DNA of 64,000 bases from Xestospongia muta (lineage: Eukaryota; Porifera; Demospongiae; Haplosclerida; Petrosiidae). Of this stretch, positions 36,801 through 48,894 are shown piece by piece (position 1 is the first letter of the stretch; every line of letters begins with the position of its first letter). The notes under the pieces were generated by a model, which was given only the letters and a program-made list of their open reading frames with translations, was not told where the DNA came from and ran no database searches. Where the stretch lies: assembly GCA_963693285.1 (NCBI GenBank), contig OY848919.1:4639936-4703935 (forward strand), in the 5' to 3' direction. Both the position numbers and the translations under genes were made by a program.

Positions 36801-39800
36801 AAAAATACAAACCTCTACATAACTGTCCATTTCCTTCGAATCCAGTGTTACATGTACATGTAAAATTGCCAGCAGTGTTGATACAGGTAGCATTAGTATC
36901 ACAGTTATGAGTATTAGTTAAACATTCATCTATGTCTAACGAATTGAATTAATATTGTATTAAAATTGCACTTTTTCTTGATTATTTATTAATTTTCAAT
37001 TATCTATCTAACAAACTACAAACCTGTACATAACTGTCCATTTCCTTCATATCCTGTGTTACACGTACATGTGAAATTGCCAGCAGTGTTGGTACAGGTA
37101 GCATTAGTATCACAGTTATCAGTATTAGTTAAACATTCATCTATGTCTAAAAATAATCAATAGTATAGTAATAAATGGACATTATTTCTTTTAATGTAGA
37201 TAAAAAGATATTGTATGTATCTGAAAAAATACAAACCTGTACATAACTGTCCATTTCCTTCGAATCCAGTGTTACATGTACATGTAAAATTGCCAGCAGT
37301 GTTGGTACATGTGGCATTAGTATCACAATTATGAGTATTAGTTAAACATTCATCTATGTCTAAAGAATTGAAGTAATATTACAATAAAAATTACACATTA
37401 TTTCTATTCATTTTGTTATTAATGTTCATGAATATTTCTAATAAACTACAACCCTGTGCACAACTGTCCATTTCCTGCATATCCTGTGTTACATGTACAT
37501 GTGAAATTGGCAGCAGTGTTGGTACAGGTAGCATTAGTATCACAGTTATGAGTATTAGTTAAGCATTTATCTATGTCTAAGGAATTCAATTAATATTATA
37601 TTTAAAATCCAATTATTTCTCTTGATTTTGTCATTAATGTTCATGTAAAATTCTAATAAACTACAAACCTGTGCACAACTGTCCATTTCCTGCATATCCT
37701 GTGTTACATGTACATGTGAAATTGGCAGCAGTGTTGGTACAGGTAGCATTAGTATCACAGTTATGAGTATTAGCTAAACATTCATCTATGTCTAAAGAAT
37801 TCAATTAATATTATATTTAAAATCCAATTATTTCTCTTGAATTCAATTAATATTACAATAAAATTACCTATTATTTCTATTTATTTTGTTATTAATGTTC
37901 ATGCATATTTCTAATAAACTACAAACCTGTGCACAACTGTCCATTTCCTGCATATCCTGTGTTACATGTACATGTAAAATTGCCAGCAGTGTTAATACAG
38001 GTAGCATTAGTATCACAGTTATGAGTATTAGTTAAACATTCATCTATGTCTAAAAATAATCAATAGTATAGTAATAAATGGACATTATTTCTTTTAATGT
38101 AGATAAAAAGATATTGTGTGTATCTGTAAAAATACAAACCTGTACACAACTGTCCATTTCCTTCATATCCAGTGTTACATGTACATGTAAAATTGCCAGC
38201 AGTGTTGGTACAGGTAGCATTAGTATCACAGTTATGAGTGTTAGTTAAACATTCATCTATGTCTAAAAATAATCAATAGTATAGTAATAAATGGACATTA
38301 TTTCTTTTAATGTAGATAAAAAGATATTGTGTGTATCTGTAAAAATACAAACCTGTACACAACTGTCCATTTCCTTCATATCCAGTGTTACATGTACATG
38401 TAAAATTGCCAGCAGTGTTGGTACAGGTAGCATTAGTATCACAGTTATGAGTGTTAGTTAAACATTCATCTATGTCTAAAAATAATCAATAGTATAGTAA
38501 TAAATGGACATTATTTCTTTTAATGTAGATAAAAAGATATTGTATGTATCTGAAAAAATACAAACCTCTACATAACTGTCCATTTACTGCATATCCAGTG
38601 TTACATGAACATGTAAAATTGCCAGCAGTGTTGATACAGGTAGCATTAGTATCACAGTTATGAGTATTAGTTAAACATTCATCTATGTCTAAAGAATTGG
38701 AGTATTGTATTAAAATTACACTTTTTTCTTGATTATTTATTAATTTTCAATTATCTATCTAACAAACACAAACCTGTACATAACTGTCCATTTCCTTCAT
38801 ATCCAGTATTACATGTACATGTGAAACTGCCTGCAGTGTTGGTACAGGTAGCATTAGTATCACAATTATGAGTATTAGTTAAACATTCATCTATGTCTAA
38901 AGAATTGAAGTAATATTACAATAAAATTACCTATTATTTCTATTCATTTTGTTATTAATGTTCATGTACATTTCTAATAAACTACAAACCTGTACATAAC
39001 TGTCCATTCCCTTCATATCCTTTGTTACATGTACATGTAAAATTGCCAGCAGTGTTGATACACGTAGCATTAGTATCACAGTAATGAGTATTAGTTAAAC
39101 ATTCATCTATGTCTAAAAATAATCAATAGTATAGTAATATTTCTTTTAATGTAGGTAAAAAGATATTGTATGTATCTGAAAAAATACAAACCTCTACATA
39201 ACCGTCCATGTCCTGCATATCCAGTGTTACATGTACATGTAAAATTGCCAGCAGTGTTGGTACAGGTAGCATTAGTATCACAATTATGATTATTAGTTAA
39301 ACATTCATCTATGTCTAAAGAATTGAATTAATATTATATTTTAAATCCCATTATTTCTCTTGATTTTGTCATTAATATTCATGCATATTTCTAACAAACT
39401 AAAAACCTGTGCACAACTGTCCATTTCCTGCATATCCAATGTTACATGTACATGTAAAATTGCCAGCAGTGTTGATACAGGTAGCATTAGTATCACAGTT
39501 ATGAGTATTAGTTAAACATTCATCTATGTCTAACGAATTGAATTAATATTGTATTAAAATTGCACTTTTTCTTGATTATTTATTAATTTTCAATTATCTA
39601 TCTAACAAACTACAAACCTGTACATAACTGTCCATTTCCTTCATATCCTGTGTTACACGTACATGTGAAATTGCCAGCAGTGTTGGTACAGGTAGCATTA
39701 GTATCACAGTTATCAGTATTAGTTAAACATTCATCTATGTCTAAAAATAATCAATAGTATAGTAATAAATGGACATTATTTCTTTTAATGTAGATAAAAA

Positions 39801-42800
39801 GATATTGTATGTATCTGAAAAAATACAAACCTGTACATAACTGTCCATTTCCTTCGAATCCAGTGTTACATGTACATGTAAAATTGCCAGCAGTGTTGAT
39901 ACAGGTAGCATTAGTATCACAGTTATGAGTATTAGTTAAACATTCATCTATGTCTAACGAATTGAATTAATATTACAATAAAAATTACACATTATTTCTA
40001 TTCATTTTGTTATTAATGTTCATGAATATTTCTAATAAACTACAACCCTGTGCACAACTGTCCATTTCCTGCATATCCTGTGTTACATGTACATGTGAAA
40101 TTGGCAGCAGTGTTGGTACAGGTAGCATTAGTATCACAGTTATGAGTATTAGTTAAGCATTTATCTATGTCTAAGGAATTCAATTAATATTATATTTAAA
40201 ATCCAATTATTTCTCTTGATTTTGTCATTAATGTTCATGTAAAATTCTAATAAACTACAAACCTGTGCACAACTGTCCTTTTCCTTCATATCCTGTGTTA
40301 CATGTACATGTGAAATTGCCAGCAATGTTGATACAGGTAGCATTAGTATTACAGTTATGAGTATTAGTTAAACATTCATCTATGTCTAAAAATAATCAAT
40401 AGTATAGTAATAAATGGACATTATTTCTTTTAATGTAGGTAAAAAGATATTGTATGTATCTGAAAAAATACAAACCTCTACATAACCGTCCATGTCCTGC
40501 ATATCCAGTGTTACATGTACATGTAAAATTGCCAGCAGTGTTGGTACAGGTAGCATTAGTATCACAGTTATGAGTATTAGTTAAACATTCATCTATGTCT
40601 AACGAATTGAATTAATATTGTATTAAAATTGCACCTTTTCTAGATTATTTATTAATTTTCAATTATCTATCTAACAAACTACAAACCTGTACATAACTGT
40701 CCATTTCCTTCATATCCTGTGTTACACGTACATGTGAAATTGCCAGCAGTGTTGGTACAGGTAGCATTAGTATCACAGTTATCAGTATTAGTTAAACATT
40801 CATCTATGTCTAAAAATAATCAATAGTATAGTAATAAATGGACATTATTTCTTTTAATGTAGATAAAAAGATATTGTATGTATCTGAAAAAATACAAACC
40901 TCTACATAACTGTCCATTTCCTGCATATCCAGTGTTACATGTACATGTAAAATTACCAGCAGTGTTGGTACAGGTAGCATTAGTATCACAATTATGAGTA
41001 TTAGTTAAACATTCATCTATGTCTAAAGAATTGAAGTAATATTACAATAAAACTTACACATTATTTCTATTCATTTTGTTATTAATGCTCATGCATATTT
41101 CTAATAAACTACAAACCTGTGCACCACTCTCCATTCCCTTCATATCCTGTGTTACATGTGCATGTAAAATTGCTGGCAGTGTTGATACAGGTAGCATTAG
41201 TATCACAGTTATGAGTATTAGTTAAACATTCATCTATGTCTAAAGAATTGAATTAATATTACAATAAAAATTACCTATTATTTCTATTTATTTTGTTATT
41301 AATGTTCATGCATATTTCTAATAAACTACAAACCTGTGCACAACTGTCCATTTCCTGCATATCCAGTGTTACATGTACATGTAAAATTGCCAGCAGTGTT
41401 AATACAGGTAGCATTAGTATCACAGTTATGAGTATTAGCTAAACATTCATCTATGTCTAAAGAATTCAATTAATATTATATTTAAAATCCAGTTATTTCT
41501 CTTGATGTTGTCATTTATGTTCATGTATATTTCTAATAAACTACAAACCTGTGCACAACTGTCCATTTCCTTCATATCCAGTGTTACATGTACATGTAAA
41601 ATTGCCAGCAGTGTTGGTACAGGTAGCATTAGTATCACAATTATGAGTATTAGTTAAACATTCATCTATGTCTAAAAAATTGAATTAATATTACAATAAA
41701 AATTACCTATTATTTCTATTTATTTTGTTATTAATGTTCATGAATATTTCTAATAAACTACAAACCTGTGCACAACTGTCCATTTCCTGCATATCCAGTG
41801 TTACATGTACATGCAAAATTGCCAGCAGTGTTAATACAGGTAGCATTAGTATCACAGTTATGAGTATTAATTAAACATTCATCTATGTCTAAAAATAATC
41901 AATAGTATAGTAATAAATGGACATTATTTCTTTTCATGTAGATAAAAAGATATTGTGTGTATCTGAATTAATACAAACCTGTACACAACTGTCCATTTCC
42001 TTCATATCCAGTGTTACATGTACATGTAAAATTGCCAGCAGTGTTGGTACAGGTAGCATTAGTATCACAATTATGAGTATTAGTTAAACATTCATCTATG
42101 TCTAAAGAATTGAGTTAATATTTTATTTAAAATCCAGTTATATCTCTTGATGTTGTTATTAATGTTCAAGCATATTTCTAATAAACAACAAACCTGTGCA
42201 CAACTGTCCATTTCCTTCATATCCAGTGTTACATGTACATGTAAAATTGCCAGCAGTGTTGGTACAGGTAGCATTAGTATCACAATTATGAGAATTAGTT
42301 AAACATTCATCTATGTCTAAAGAATTGAAGTAATATTAGAATAAAAATTACCCATGATTTCCCTTCATTTTGTTATTAACGTTCATGCATATTTCTAATA
42401 TACTACAAAGCTGTGCACAACTGTCCATTTCCTTCATATACTGTGTTACATGTACATGTAAAATTGCCAGCAATGTTGCTACAGGTAGCATAAGTATTAC
42501 AGTTATGAGTATTAGTTAAACATTCATCTATATCTAAAAATAATCAATAGTATAGTAATAAATGGACATCATATCTATTAATGTAGATAAAAACATACTG
42601 TATGTATCTGAAAAAATACAAACCTGTACATAACTGTCCATTTCCTTCGAATCCTGTGTTACATGTACATGTAAAATTGCCAGCAGTGTTGGTACAGGTA
42701 GTATTAGTATCACAATTATGAGTATTAGTTAAACATTCATCTATGTCTAAAGAATTGAATAATATTGTATTAAAATTACACTTTTTCTCAGATTATTTAT

Positions 42801-45800
42801 TAAATTTCAATCATCCTTCTAACAAGCTACAAACCTGTACATAACTGTCCATTTCCTTCATATCCAGTATTACATGTACATGTGAAATTGCCAGCAGTGT
42901 TATTACAGGTAGCATTAGTATCACAATTATGAGTATTAGTTAAACATTCATCTATGTCTAAAGAATTGAAATAATATTACAATAAAAATTACCTATTATT
43001 TCTATTTATTTTGTTATTAATGTTCATGCATATTTCTAATAAACTACAAACCTGTGCACAACTGTCCATTTCCTGCATATCCTGTGTTACATGTACATGT
43101 AAAATTGCCAGCAGTGTTAATACAGGTAGCATTAGTATCACAGTTATGAGTATTAGTTAAACATTCATCTATGTCTAAAAATAATCAATAGTATAGTAAT
43201 AAATGGACATTATTTCTTTTCATGTAGATAAAAAGATATTGTGTGTATCTGAAAAAATACAAACCTGTACACAACTGTCCATTTCCTTCATATCCAGTGT
43301 TACATGTACATGTAAAATTGCCAGCAGTGTTGGTACAGGTAGCATTAGTATCACAGTTATGAGTGTTAGTTAAACATTCATCTATGTCTAAAAATAATCA
43401 ATAGTATAGTAATAAATGGACATTATTTCTTTTAATGTAGATAAAAAGATATTGTATGTATCTGAAAAAATACAAACCTCTACATAACTGTCCATTTCCT
43501 GCATATCCAGTGTTACATGAACATGTAAAATTGCCAGCAGTGTTGATACAGGTAGCATTAGTATCACAGTTATGAGTATTAGTTAAACATTCATCTATGT
43601 CTAAAGAATTGGAGTATTGTATTAAAATTACACTTTTTTCTTGATTATTTATTAATTTTCAATTATCTATCTAACAAACACAAACCTGTACATAACTGTC
43701 CATTTCCTTCATATCCAGTGTTACATGTACATGTAAAATTGCCAGCAGTATTGGTACAGGTAGCATTAGTATCACAGTTATGAGTATTAGTTAAACATTC
43801 ATCTATGTCTAAAAAATTGAATTAATATCACAATAAAAATTATCCATTATTTCTCTTCATTTTGTTGTTAATGTTCATGTATATTTCTAATAAACTACAA
43901 ACCTGTACATAACTGTCCATTTCCTTCATATCCAATGTTACATGTACATGTGAAATAGCCAGCAGTGTTGGTACAGGTAGCATTAGTATCACAATTATGA
44001 GTATTAGTTAAACATTCATCTATGTCTAAAGAATTGAATTAATATCACAATAAAAACTACCAATTATTTCTAATATTTTGTTATTAATGTTCATGCATAT
44101 TTCTAATAAACTACAAACCAGTGCAAAACTGTCCATTTCCTGCATATCCAGTGATACATGTACATGTGAAATTGCCAGCAGTGTTGGTACAGGTAGCATT
44201 AGTATCACAGTTATGAGTATTAGTTAAACATTCATCTATGTCTAAAAATAATCAATAGTATAGTAATAAATGGACATTATTTCTTTTAATGTAGATAAAA
44301 AGATATTGTACGTATCTGAAAAAATACAAACCTGTGCACAACTGTCCATTTCCAGCATATCCAGTGTTACATGTACATGTGAAACTGCCTGCAGTGTTGG
44401 TACAGGTAGCATTAGTATCACAATTATGAGTATTAGTTAAACATTCATCTATGTCTAAAGAATTGAAGTAATATTACAATAAAATTACCCATTATTTCTA
44501 TTCATTTTGTTATTAATGATCATGAATATTTCTAATAAACTACAAACCTGTGCAAAACTGTCCATTTCCTGCATATCCAGTGCTACATGTACATGTGAAA
44601 TTGCCAGCAGTGTTGGTACAGGTAGCATTAGTATCACAGTTATGAGAATTAGTTAAACATTCATCTATGTCTAAAAATAATCAATAGTATAGTAATAAAT
44701 GGACATTATTTCTTTTAAAGTAGATAAAAAGATATTGTAAGTATCTGAAAAAATACAAACCTGTGCACAACTGTCCATTTCCAGCATATCCAGTGTTACA
44801 TGTACATGTGAAACTGCCTGCAGTGTTGGTACAGGTAGCATTAGTATCACAGTTATGAGAATTAGTTAAACATTCATGTATGTCTAAAAATAATCAATAA
44901 TATAGTAATAAATGGACATTATTTCTTTTAATGTAGATAAAAACATATTGTATGTATCTGAAAAATTACAAACCTGTGCACAACTGTCCATTTCCAGCAT
45001 ATCCAGTGTTACATGTACATGTGAAACTGCCTGCAGTGTTGGTACAGGTAGCATTAGTATCACAATTATGAGTATTAGTTAAACATTCATCTATGTCTAA
45101 AGAATTGAATTAATATCACAATAAAAATTACCAATTATTTCTATTCATTTTGTTATTAATGATCATGCATATTTCTAATAAACTACAAACCTGTGCAAAA
45201 CTGTCCATTTCCTGCATATCCAGTGTTACATGTACATGTAAAATTGCCAGCAGTGTTGGTACAGGTAGCATTAGTATCACAGTTATGAGAATTAGTTAAA
45301 CATTCATCTATGTCTAAAAATAATCAATAGTATAGTAATAAATGGACATTATTTCTTTTAATGTAGATAAAAAGATATTGTATGTATCTGAAAAAATACT
45401 AACCTGTGCACAACTGTCCATTTCCAGCATATCCAGTGTTACATGTACATGTGAAACTGCCTGCAGTGTTGGTACAGGTAGCATTAGTATCACAATTATG
45501 AGTATTAGTTAAACATTCATCTATGTCTAAAGAATTGAAGTAATATTACAATAAAATTACCCATTATTTCTATTCATTTTGTTATTAATGATCATGCATA
45601 TTTCTAATAATCTAGAAACCTGTGCAAAACTGTCCATTTCCTTCATATCCAATGTTACATGTACATGTGAAATTGCCAGCAGTGTTGGTACAGGTAGCAT
45701 TAGTATCACAATTATGAGTATTAGTTAAACATTCATCTATGTCTAAAGAATTGAATTAATATCACAATAAAAACTACCAATTATTTCTATTCATTTTGTT

Positions 45801-48800
45801 ATTAATGTTCATGAATATTTCTAATAAACTACAAACCTGTGCAAAACTGTCCATTTCCTGCATATCCAGTGTTACATGTACATGTGAAATTGCCAGCAGT
45901 GTTGGTACAGGTAGCATTAGTATCACAGTTATGAGAATTAGTTAAACATTCATCTATGTCTAAAAATAATCAATAGTATAGTAATAAATGGACATTATTT
46001 CTTTTAAAGTAGATAAAAAGATATTGTAAGTATCTGAAAAAATACAAACCTGTGCACAACTGTCCATTTCCAGCATATCCAGTGTTACATGTACATGTGA
46101 AACTGCCTGCAGTGTTGGTACAGGTAGCATTAGTATCACAGTTATGAGAATTAGTTAAACATTCATGTATGTCTAAAAATAATCAATAGTATAGTAATAA
46201 ATGGACATTATTTCTTTTAATGTAGATAAAAACATATTGTATGTATCTGAAAAATTACAAACCTGTGCACAACTGTCCATTTCCAGCATATCCAGTGTTA
46301 CATGTACATGTGAAACTGCCTGCAGTGTTGGTACAGGTAGCATTAGTATCACAATTATGAGTATTAGTTAAACATTCATCTATGTCTAAAGAATTGAATT
46401 AATATTACAACAAAAATTACCAATTATTTCATTCATTTTGTTATTAATGATCATGCATATTTCTAATAAACTACAAACCTGTGCAAAACTGTCCATTTCC
46501 TGCATATCCAGTGTTACACGTACATGTGAAATTGCCAGCAGTGTTGATACAGGTAGCATTAGTATCACAGTTATGAGTATTAGTTAAACATTCATCAATG
46601 CCTAAAGGATTTTATTAATGTTATATTAATAATTAAAGAGAACATTTTAAAATAAAGGTGGATGTAAAGATGAGAAATGTAGAAAGAAAGAACGGATATT
46701 AAATTGTACACACAAAGACAAACCAAAGTCCAAACGTTTTTAAAAACTGGACTTGATTGGACTAACCTTTAATTATTTACATGTGTGAAGGTTGGTATTA
46801 GAATAAAGATATGGTGTGTTCAATATTGAAGTCACCACATGAAATTAAGTTATCGTTGTGTCCTTTTTGAATTTTATGTATGTATTTATTATAAATTTAT
46901 TTGTACCTTTTATTAAATAATTATATATTCAAAATCAAGCAATAGGCTAGGTAGTTGGTTGTATGAGTTGACAATACAAGTTTCTGTGAAATGATTCCAA
47001 CATCAGACTATTTAGGATTAGGGTCATATACACAATTATAATAGTATATAAGGCTATTTCACAGATTGGTAAATACCTACATGTATGTCCTGCAAGTCTC
47101 AACAAAACTACAAAGCTTTGTGAGCTTGCATCAATAATATATTGTGAATGATGATCTTGCACAATGATGTTGTGAATGATGATCATGTGTATATTTGATA
47201 AGAAAGGTATTGAGAGACTAAAACATTTCTAGCTGTGATGATTTATGTTGTAAATAGAGTTATAAGTTAACAGAAGCTACCATTAGCTTACAAAGTCTTG
47301 CGAAGAAACTATAATGTAGTCATTATTTATTGTGCCTATTTAGTTAAATCACACCCACATTAATATTTACAGATTAATCCGGTCCAGCAATCCATTCCAG
47401 TAGTCCAATTTAGTGATTGCAAATTCTCGATTCCCTACATAATTAGCTTATATAGTAACTATCAGGTACAGTAAGGATTTTGTATGGAATTGTGTGGACA
47501 ATATATAATGCATACCTTGTTTCTGTAACTATTAAGTTCGCTGTGCGTGGCTGCATACTGTTATATGTAACACTACTTAAAATTGGTTTATAATTAAACA
47601 CAATTTTGAGTAGTACTTATTTAGCTGTGAAAGCTATGAATAAGCTATGCCTATCTCAATTATGTAACATTAGAACATTCAAGTACTTACTTATACAAAC
47701 TATAGCTACATCATAATAGTGACTTTGACAGTAAGTATGAGTGTTGTTATAGTTCTGCATACACTCAACCAAGTTAGCTTCTGTTCCATTACAATCTAAA
47801 TATCCAAATAGAATAGGTCCAGTCCCTTGTGAGAATTTCAGTTCTTCAACACGCCCATAGGTGTATTCTGAAATAAATTGTTCAAAGAAATTAAGGAACC
47901 AATGATATTATGAAGTCAGAAGGTACAGAAAGATATTGAATAGCAATGATTACTTTACATCAGATTCTCTCCTCTGACTGAAAAGTCAATACTAAATTCA
48001 AAACTTTTCTACTTTCCTAAACGTTTGACTAATAAATGTTTTTGTATAAACTTTAAACCAGTTTAATTTTAGTGTAACAACATTATGTCTTTTGTTTTTA
48101 GAATAAATAATAATGAATACAATTTGAAAATCAGATAAATATATATAACATCATAAAATATGATGAGACTAACCTACTGTCAATGTGTCAAACTGTTCAC
48201 ACACAACTTGAGCCTCCTGACTACTCCAACTACTGTGTGCACAGACTGTACCCCATGCTCTATTAAGACACACTTCGACTCTTCCTTCATATTCTGATGT
48301 CCCTCCTACTAAACGAACATCTCCATCAGTACAATTGCTATAATTAGCAACACTTAGAGCTATCCAAGACAGAATAACTTAACATACTAGATATTAGTAC
48401 TTACATTGACAAAATATATTAGCATCTTTACTCAGAGAACAATAGTAGTCAGAGAGACCATTATAAGGACAGTCCAGTATAGTGTTCTCATTACCAGTAC
48501 AGTTTAAATCAAGAATGTTGTGTTTGGTAGCAGATGAGGAGTAGTAGACTATAGAAGATCCTACTGCACCTATACATAATGTAAAATAACATATTGGTAA
48601 AACACATTAGGCAACCTTCACTTACCATAAGGAGAGTATCCCAGTTGGTTGCAGACAACACTAGCATCATTGTTATCCCAGAAATCAGTACAAATACTAC
48701 CCCAAGTGTTATTGAAGCAGATTTCAACAGCTCCATAGGAAGAAGATGAGGACTAGAAAATGATCAGCATACAAATACATTCTGTCATGTTGTTAACTTA

Positions 48801-48894
48801 CCACATGAACTGAGCCATGTGTACATGTTTGAGCAACTACTATATCTCTTGAAGGTAAGCACAGTAAGAGCCCCAATACAAATTCGAGCAACAT
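15534..48894 (-). CDS. Giant adhesion GPCR: SP-SRCR x2-cbEGF x~126-HRM-GAIN/GPS-7TM
   Basis: One minus-strand gene of 33 kb inferred by chaining exons with canonical splice sites and matching phases. Upstream exons are 48802-48894, 48626-48752, 48405-48569, 48174-48359 and 47691-47867. About 126 EGF exons follow (46479-46601 down to 19513-19635). Downstream exons are 19018-19086, 18861-18965, 18661-18803, 18407-18616, 18275-18340, 18093-18216, 17897-18040, 17790-17845, 17626-17718, 17244-17531, 17110-17213, 16931-17054, 16730-16883, 16611-16680, 16488-16557, 16242-16348, 16065-16191, 15978-16019 and 15534-15836. Every junction outside the array keeps the frame. Family knowledge: adhesion GPCRs self-cleave at the GPS inside GAIN and use long ectodomains to sense cells or matrix. 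Ectodomain length with all exons would be near 5,700 residues. Joining SRCR exons to EGF exons across a 1.1-kb intron rests on shared phase 1 and strand and needs transcripts. Confidence 0.85.
15978..17213 (-). CDS. Receptor seven-helix domain (eight exons)
   Basis: Helix 1 ([20 protein letters not shown]) is on 17110-17213. Helix 2 ([17 protein letters not shown]) is on 16931-17054 after a 55-bp intron. Helix 3 with [20 protein letters not shown] is on 16730-16883. Helix 4 is split over 16883-16611 ([19 protein letters not shown]). An extracellular CWIDF segment and helix 5 ([12 protein letters not shown]) are on 16488-16557. The third intracellular loop ([20 protein letters not shown]) is on 16242-16348. 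Helix 6 ([18 protein letters not shown]) and helix 7 span 16191-15978. The W-M-L-C-E-G-I-M-L and L-L-G-I-T-W motifs are hallmarks of family B2 receptors. All exon phases match, so the domain appears functional. It would couple the ectodomain to G proteins at the plasma membrane. Confidence 0.93.
17244..18616 (-). CDS. Receptor GAIN domain and GPS motif (seven exons)
   Basis: Exons 18407-18616, 18275-18340, 18093-18216, 17897-18040, 17790-17845, 17626-17718 and 17244-17531. Early exons ([34 protein letters not shown]) match helical GAIN subdomain A style. Later ones ([33 protein letters not shown]) match subdomain B. The GPS is on the last exon: NPRCAFLDF, then [13 protein letters not shown] and [16 protein letters not shown]. 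Cleavage would fall between I and T of HIT (HL/T consensus). Only two cysteines are visible instead of the usual four, and there is an insertion of about 20 residues between FLDF and NGTW that might instead be a small unrecognised intron. Exon 17790-17845 appears to end at a GC donor (CCA/GCAAGT). Confidence 0.88.
18661..19086 (-). CDS. Receptor Ser/Thr linker and HRM-like domain (three exons)
   Basis: Exon 19018-19086 encodes a Ser/Thr/Ala-rich linker ([12 protein letters not shown]) joining the EGF array to the next domain. Exons 18861-18965 and 18661-18803 encode [34 protein letters not shown] and [10 protein letters not shown]. The W, CP, G-x-x-x-R-x-C and G-x-W spacing with Cys resembles the hormone receptor motif found before GAIN in many adhesion GPCRs. 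Phases 1-1, 1-1 and 1-0 join cleanly. The donor of the last exon is GTCTTC, chosen because it alone keeps the frame into the GAIN exon. Confidence 0.75.
19087..19512 (-). other. Receptor intron between EGF array and linker
   Basis: About 426 bp of AT-rich sequence between the last EGF exon (19513-19635) and the linker exon. It is much longer than the 90-bp introns of the array. Nothing else is recognised in it. Confidence 0.6.
20582..20599 (-). CDS. 18-nt EGF micro-exon remnant
   Basis: ATATAAATGAATGCACAG lies between a normal TTTAG acceptor and a GTTTATAG donor. It joins the first five codons of an EGF exon (DINEC) directly to the last ones (CTG), with the 105-nt core deleted. It still has phase 1-1, so inclusion adds only six residues. 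Whether an 18-nt exon is spliced in is unknown. Confidence 0.6.
22975..35655 (-). repeat. Large duplicated block, left copy, within the EGF array
   Basis: Roughly 12.7 kb whose exon and intron variants recur in the same order in 35655-45755. Long stretches run at constant offset: 31355, 32000 and 33934 all pair with partners exactly 10,092 bp to the right. Offsets of about 11.4-11.6 kb and 12.7 kb apply nearer the left edge, showing later gain or loss of units. Boundaries are approximate. Confidence 0.8.
35655..45755 (-). repeat. Large duplicated block, right copy, within the EGF array
   Basis: Roughly 10.1 kb, tandem to the left copy. It carries one fewer copy of some internal blocks; for example the GEWCTG-type exon near 41120 is single here but doubled at 29510 and 29730. 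Differences from the left copy are few (such as CTTCAAATCC at 35548 versus CTTCATATCC at 45641), so the duplication is recent. Confidence 0.8.
46602..47690 (-). other. Long receptor intron between SRCR and EGF exons
   Basis: About 1.09 kb, the longest intron in the model. Its donor is GTAAGTACTTG after the second SRCR exon and its acceptor is CCTTTAG before the first EGF exon. Both junctions are phase 1. The short open frame at 46947-47186 is not supported. No repeat recognised. Confidence 0.65.
47691..48894 (-). CDS. Receptor signal peptide and two SRCR domains (five exons)
   Basis: Exon 48802-48894 starts at ATG 48892-48894 and encodes a signal peptide [16 protein letters not shown] followed by DIVVAQTC. 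Exons 48626-48752 and 48405-48569 make SRCR 1: [51 protein letters not shown] and DANIFCQ. Exons 48174-48359 and 47691-47867 make SRCR 2: [53 protein letters not shown] and VAIVC. Cysteine order and the WG(S/T)(I/V)C motif are typical of scavenger receptor cysteine-rich domains. SRCR 1 lacks the usual RLVGG opening. Phases are 0, 1, 1, 1 and 1. These domains usually bind extracellular ligands; the ligand is unknown. Confidence 0.85.

Larger units (their letters stand above)
19513..46601 (-). repeat. Tandem array of about 126 calcium-binding EGF exons
   Basis: A 27-kb array with a period near 215 bp. Each unit is a 123-nt exon plus an intron usually of about 85-95 bp. I counted about 126 full exons and one micro-exon. 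Each exon encodes 41 residues: DIDEC, then [22 protein letters not shown], NTGYxGNG and CTG. That is six cysteines with the calcium-binding start D-x-D-E-C and the Asp/Asn hydroxylation consensus C-x-N-x4-F-x-C-x-C. NAT and NFT sequons are present in most units. All exons are phase 1 at both ends, so any number can be added or lost in frame. Introns fall into a few sequence classes (for example one rich in TTTTTATCTACATTAAAAG and one with ATAACAAAATGAATAG), so whole exon-intron units are being copied. No internal stop was noticed in any exon. Confidence 0.95.

Noticed and set aside
19508..46568. Many separate 60-63 residue ORFs starting [12 protein letters not shown]
   Set aside because: They are a shifted frame over EGF exons running into the next intron, ending RHR at the acceptor. 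The true frame encodes cbEGF domains.
19513..46601. CRISPR array or satellite interpretation of the 215-bp periodicity
   Set aside because: Units encode a clean six-cysteine domain with consistent splice sites and phase; spacers are intron classes, not unique spacers.
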